Part shown: piece after piece, positions 53,010-64,000 of the stretch | Layout: every line of letters starts with the position of its first letter | How positions within the stretch are numbered: position 1 is the stretch's first letter | Assembly: GCA_035344155.1 (NCBI GenBank) | Contig: DAORAL010000029.1 | Coordinates: 1 to 64,000 of the forward strand | Direction: 5' to 3' | Origin: UBA1845 sp002338715 | Lineage (GTDB): Bacteria; Planctomycetota; Phycisphaerae; UBA1845 | Length of the DNA stretch: 64,000 bases | The notes under the pieces: model-generated | The model's input: the letters and a program-made list of their open reading frames with translations, nothing else | What the model was told of the DNA's origin: nothing | The model's database searches: none | Translations under genes and position numbers: made by a program

Positions 53010-53516
53010 ATGAGTAAGCCCCTCAAATCAATGCTGACGAATTATCTCAAAGACCGCTACGAAGGCGTGGACAGCGCTTGCGTTGTGGACCTGACCGGTT
53101 TGAACGTCGCCGATACGCAGAAGTTGCGTACGACGATTCGCGAATCGAAAGGTCGCGTTGAGATCGTCAAGAACAGTCTCGCCCGTCGCGCGTTTGCCGA
53201 CACGCCGCTCAAGAGTCTGGGCGAAGCGCTGACCGGCCCGTGTGCGTTGGTGACGACGGAAGACTCGATCATTGACATTGCGAAAAAGCTGGTCGACTTC
53301 GCCAAGCAGCACAAGCAAGTCAAGCTCAAAGACGCGGTGCTCGAAGGCGATTCATCCCTGATTTCGGTGCAGGACCTCTCCAAGATGAAGAGTCGCATCG
53401 AAATCCTCGGCGACCTGGCTGGTCTGATCTGGGGTCCGGGACGTCGTATCGCCGGTGCGATTGGCAGCCCGCAGGCGAAGATCGCCGGCTGCCTTAAGGC
53501 AATCGCTGACAAGTAG
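53010..53516 (+). CDS. rplJ: Ribosomal protein uL10
   Basis: The 168-aa protein has SMLTNYLKDRYEGVDSACVV, VEIVKNSLARRAFADTPLK, LGEALTGPCALVTTEDSI and a C-terminal helix for L7/L12. It anchors the L12 stalk. GGAAGAG precedes ATG 53010; the 130-bp gap upstream may hold the usual L10 leader control. Confidence 0.95.
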   Translation: MSKPLKSMLTNYLKDRYEGVDSACVVDLTGLNVADTQKLRTTIRESKGRVEIVKNSLARRAFADTPLKSLGEALTGPCALVTTEDSIIDIAKKLVDFAKQHKQVKLKDAVLEGDSSLISVQDLSKMKSRIEILGDLAGLIWGPGRRIAGAIGSPQAKIAGCLKAIADK

Positions 53517-53664
53517 ACCGCAAGTAGGCCGAAGCCAAAGGGCTTTGGACGAACATAAGAATCGGAAACGAATTCGATCCGAGTGGTCCGTGAGAACGGA
53601 TGAAATGCCGCCGCGTTGGCGGTGCCTATCGGGTGAATGTTAATCTAGACTTGGAGTTATTGTG

Positions 53665-54072
53665 ATGGCAGAAGCACCAGCAAAAGAGTACTCGGCAGAA
53701 ATTAAAGATCTCGCCGACAAGATTGTGAACCTCAGCGTCAAGGATGCCCAGACGCTTGTTGATTGCCTCAAGGAAGAGCATGGTATCGAGCCGGCAGGTG
53801 GTGGTGCGGTCATGATGGCCGGTCCTGCTGCAGGTGGCGACGGTGGAGCGGCTGAAGAAAAGAGCAGCTTCGATGTTGTCCTCGCATCGGTCGGTGACAA
53901 GAAGATTCAGGTCATCAAAGCCGTTCGCGGCGCGACCGGACTCGGCCTCAAGGAAGCCAAGGAACTCGTTGACGGCGCACCCAAGCCCGTCAAGACAGGT
54001 CTCGGCAAGGACGAAGCCGAAGCCCTCAAGAAGGAACTCGAAGAAGCCGGCGCCACTGTTGAACTGAAGTAG
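53665..54072 (+). CDS. rplL: Ribosomal protein bL12 (L7/L12)
   Basis: The 135-aa protein has KEYSAEIKDLADKIVNLSVK, the flexible GGGAVMMAGPAAGGDGGAAEE hinge and the C-domain (FDVVLASVGDKKIQVIKAVR, GLGLKEAKELVDGAPKPVK). It recruits translation factors. GTG 53662 precedes the ATG and could be used. Confidence 0.97.
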   Translation: MAEAPAKEYSAEIKDLADKIVNLSVKDAQTLVDCLKEEHGIEPAGGGAVMMAGPAAGGDGGAAEEKSSFDVVLASVGDKKIQVIKAVRGATGLGLKEAKELVDGAPKPVKTGLGKDEAEALKKELEEAGATVELK

Positions 54073-54103
54073 TTCACGAAAGGCCCAATCTTCAAACGAA
54101 ATT

Positions 54104-54145
54104 AAACCGCCCGCAGACCTCCGAAATGGGGTTTGCGGGCGGTTT
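54104..54145 (+). terminator. Terminator between rplL and the zinc-ribbon gene
   Basis: AAACCGCCCGCA and TGCGGGCGGTTT (12 bp, 18-nt loop) end in TTTCTATT. It should largely end the rplL transcript. Confidence 0.8.
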
Positions 54146-54183
54146 CTATTGAATCTCCGTCGAATTGATGCGATACGGGATCT

Positions 54184-54588
54184 ATGCCGCGCAATCATTC
54201 ACGTCTTCAGTGGACGTTGTCTGGAGCCAGCCCGGATCTCGATGAGAAGATCCACTGGGTTGCGGTCTTTCTATCCTTTATTGTTGCCTGCGTGCTGTTC
54301 TGGCCGATTTGGGCACTTGTAACTATCGTGACCTTCGCAGTTTCGGACGCGCTAGGCTATCGAAGTTTTTCCGTCGATGCCGTCTTTTGGATTGCGTTAC
54401 TGTTTGCTTTTCCTGCCGCGATTTTCATTTGGAGATTTGCCTACGGTTTTTTTAAGCGGCAACGGGAGACGCGAGGCGGTTGCTTGAACTGCGGATACAA
54501 CCTTACTGGCAACACCAGTGGGGTCTGCCCAGAGTGCGGCACGCCGGCTGTGAATAGGGTGGATTCTGCAGGCGGGGACTCGGTTTGA
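54184..54588 (+). CDS. Two-span membrane protein with C-terminal zinc ribbon (134 aa)
   Basis: Two hydrophobic spans (WVAVFLSFIVACVLFWPIWA, VFWIALLFAFPAAIFIW) are followed by CLNCGYNLTGNTSGVCPECG, a zinc ribbon whose CxxCGYxLxG form is common in Planctomycetota. It lies between the rplL terminator and the rpoB promoter. Function unknown; it has no clear binding site before ATG 54184. Confidence 0.7.
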   Translation: MPRNHSRLQWTLSGASPDLDEKIHWVAVFLSFIVACVLFWPIWALVTIVTFAVSDALGYRSFSVDAVFWIALLFAFPAAIFIWRFAYGFFKRQRETRGGCLNCGYNLTGNTSGVCPECGTPAVNRVDSAGGDSV

Positions 54589-54612
54589 CGAGTTGGACAA
54601 CTTCCGTATAAT
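54585..54612 (+). promoter_or_regulatory. Strong rpoB promoter
   Basis: TTGACG (54585-54590) and a perfect TATAAT (54607-54612) are 16 bp apart. The -35 overlaps the stop codon of the zinc-ribbon gene. The predicted leader before rpoB is about 350 nt. Confidence 0.8.
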
Positions 54613-54974
54613 TGCTGGGCTGACGGTCACTTAGGGGGAATCTCGACTTTGTGACCAGACATTCCGTCCCGTGCGGGAACGGCTGACTTGTTGGGATAGT
54701 TGGCCAATCAGATGCACGGGCGGTTCTGATGATCCCATCTGAAAATACGATTTCGTCGTCACGACTTTCGCTGTGATTCAAATTCGCATTGACGTTGCGC
54801 GCAGATATTCCGGATTGGCAGATTTTCCGGTTTGGTAAATTTTGCGGCTTGGCGGGTGGTGCGTTTTTGCGAATAGCGCGGATTGATAGTCGGGCGACAG
54901 GACCTTGGTCGAAGGCTGTTCGTGTCTGTTGAGTTTTCAACGGCGGGCGCGCTTTCAAAGAAGGGCGAATTGAC
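54589..54974 (+). other. About 385-bp rpoB leader
   Basis: No gene is seen. It starts at the rpoB promoter and may fold (a CCCGTGCGGG hairpin is near 54667-54677), giving room for feedback control of RNA polymerase synthesis. Confidence 0.5.
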
Positions 54975-58760
<3,786 letters not shown>

Positions 58761-58811
58761 ATGAGCAGATGTGCGCAAGAACCGGTGGGAGTTGTGCAAG
58801 GAGATTGCATC

Positions 58812-59312
58812 ATGGGCGAGAACATAGTCCTGGCCACGTCGGACAATATCGATGCGGAAGAGTTGGTTCGTTTCTATGAGCGGGTCGACCATCCGATCGT
58901 CGGCGATCCGGCGCGAATCAGTCGAATGGTGGATCAGACGTTTTGTTTCGTCACCGCGCGACTCGATGGCGAGTTGGTCGGAATTGCCCGCGGGGTGACC
59001 GACGGACTCAATGGTTACCTTGCCGAGTGCAAACTCGATCCCTCATTGCAGGGGCCGGCGTGCGTGACCAAGACCGACGGGCGCATCGAGCACGATTTGG
59101 CGGGTGTCGCCAAAGCGATGGCCACGCGGGTGGTTGAAGAGCTTCGTTCCGATGGCGCGGACCGCATCCAGGTGCTGGCCTACGGGACGGAAGTGGACTT
59201 CTGCGAAGAACTCGGGTTTCGCCGGGCGACTGGGATGGTGGTGTTGCAACTGCCGACTGACGCACAGGCCGCCGGTTCCGATCAGTCGCAGGTTTCCAGT
59301 TCGATTCTGTGA
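58812..59312 (+). CDS. GNAT-like acetyltransferase between rpoB and rpoC
   Basis: The 166-aa protein has a GNAT-like order: VRFYERVDHPIVGDPARI, a central ARLDGELVGIARGVTDGLNG strand, GVAKAMATRVVEELRSDGAD helix and CEELGFRRATGMVVLQL, typical of the final GNAT strand. The usual Q/RxxGxG/A acetyl-CoA loop is not clear (DLAGVAKAM). AAGGAG lies 8 nt before ATG 58812. The longer frame starts at 58761, right at the rpoB TAA. It is placed between rpoB and rpoC, which is unusual. Confidence 0.7.
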   Translation: MGENIVLATSDNIDAEELVRFYERVDHPIVGDPARISRMVDQTFCFVTARLDGELVGIARGVTDGLNGYLAECKLDPSLQGPACVTKTDGRIEHDLAGVAKAMATRVVEELRSDGADRIQVLAYGTEVDFCEELGFRRATGMVVLQLPTDAQAAGSDQSQVSSSIL

Positions 59313-59488
59313 TCGGGTCCTGAGATCAGACGCAGTGAATTGGATTTTTGAGAAGTACCAACGTTGAACAAAACGAATGCCTGGCAAGACAGACGAACAC
59401 ATGCCGGCGCGATTGCAAAACTTGGGTGGTTGCAGGTTGACGAACGCGCGACCGGACAACTGGTTATCCCAGAAAGGCATCAAGACCT

Positions 59489-64000
<4,512 letters not shown>

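Overview
The window is about 58-60% G+C by eye. It reads as chromosome of a Gram-negative, LPS-making member of the Planctomycetota, most likely class Phycisphaerae. This is inference from gene content: an LpxC-FabZ fusion in an lpxD/lpxA/bamA cluster, a membrane protein with a planctomycete-style CxxCGYNLTG zinc ribbon, an EF-Tu with an atypical effector loop, and a DUF2924/serine-recombinase element.

Region 1 (1 to about 13.5-13.86 kb) is an integrated, prophage-like element with every gene on the minus strand. From its right end it carries a promoter overlapped by an inverted-repeat operator, a small conserved ORF, DUF2924, a large serine recombinase, a KorB/ParB-type HTH protein, two large unknown proteins, a sigma-factor-like pair, then a replication/recombination module (Sak4-like ATPase, DUF669 ssDNA-binding protein, SF2 helicase, primase-helicase) and the start of a ParB-domain DNA methyltransferase cut by the window edge. 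The left end is outside the window.

Region 2 (13.9-29 kb) is ordinary chromosome: tRNA-Asn, a di-haem cytochrome c peroxidase, an InaA/Kdo-kinase-like protein, larE, a giant LptA/LptC-like protein, a cysteine desulfurase, MTA phosphorylase, a BamB-like propeller protein, two divergent Fpg/Nei glycosylases, and an ArsR-led operon. Several of these genes have a -10 box only 6-10 nt before the start codon and no Shine-Dalgarno, suggesting leaderless mRNAs.

Region 3 (29-36.8 kb) is an outer-membrane operon read leftwards: bamA, skp/ompH, lpxD, lpxC-fabZ, lpxA and a Gfo/Idh/MocA oxidoreductase. It links lipid A synthesis with outer-membrane protein assembly.

Region 4 (36.8-47.5 kb), also leftwards, holds a Wzz-topology coiled-coil protein, csrA, a candidate structured RNA, tRNA-Gln, a shortened glmU, prs, rplY (L25), pth, rpsF, ssb, rplI and dnaB. 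rpsR is missing from its usual place.

Region 5 (47.5-64 kb), read rightwards, is the classic translation/transcription superoperon: tRNA-Thr, tuf, rpmG, tRNA-Trp, secE, nusG, rplK, rplA, rplJ, rplL, terminator, a zinc-ribbon membrane protein, a strong promoter, rpoB, a GNAT-like gene, and rpoC, which runs off the window end. The GNAT gene between rpoB and rpoC and the separate rpoB promoter are its unusual points.
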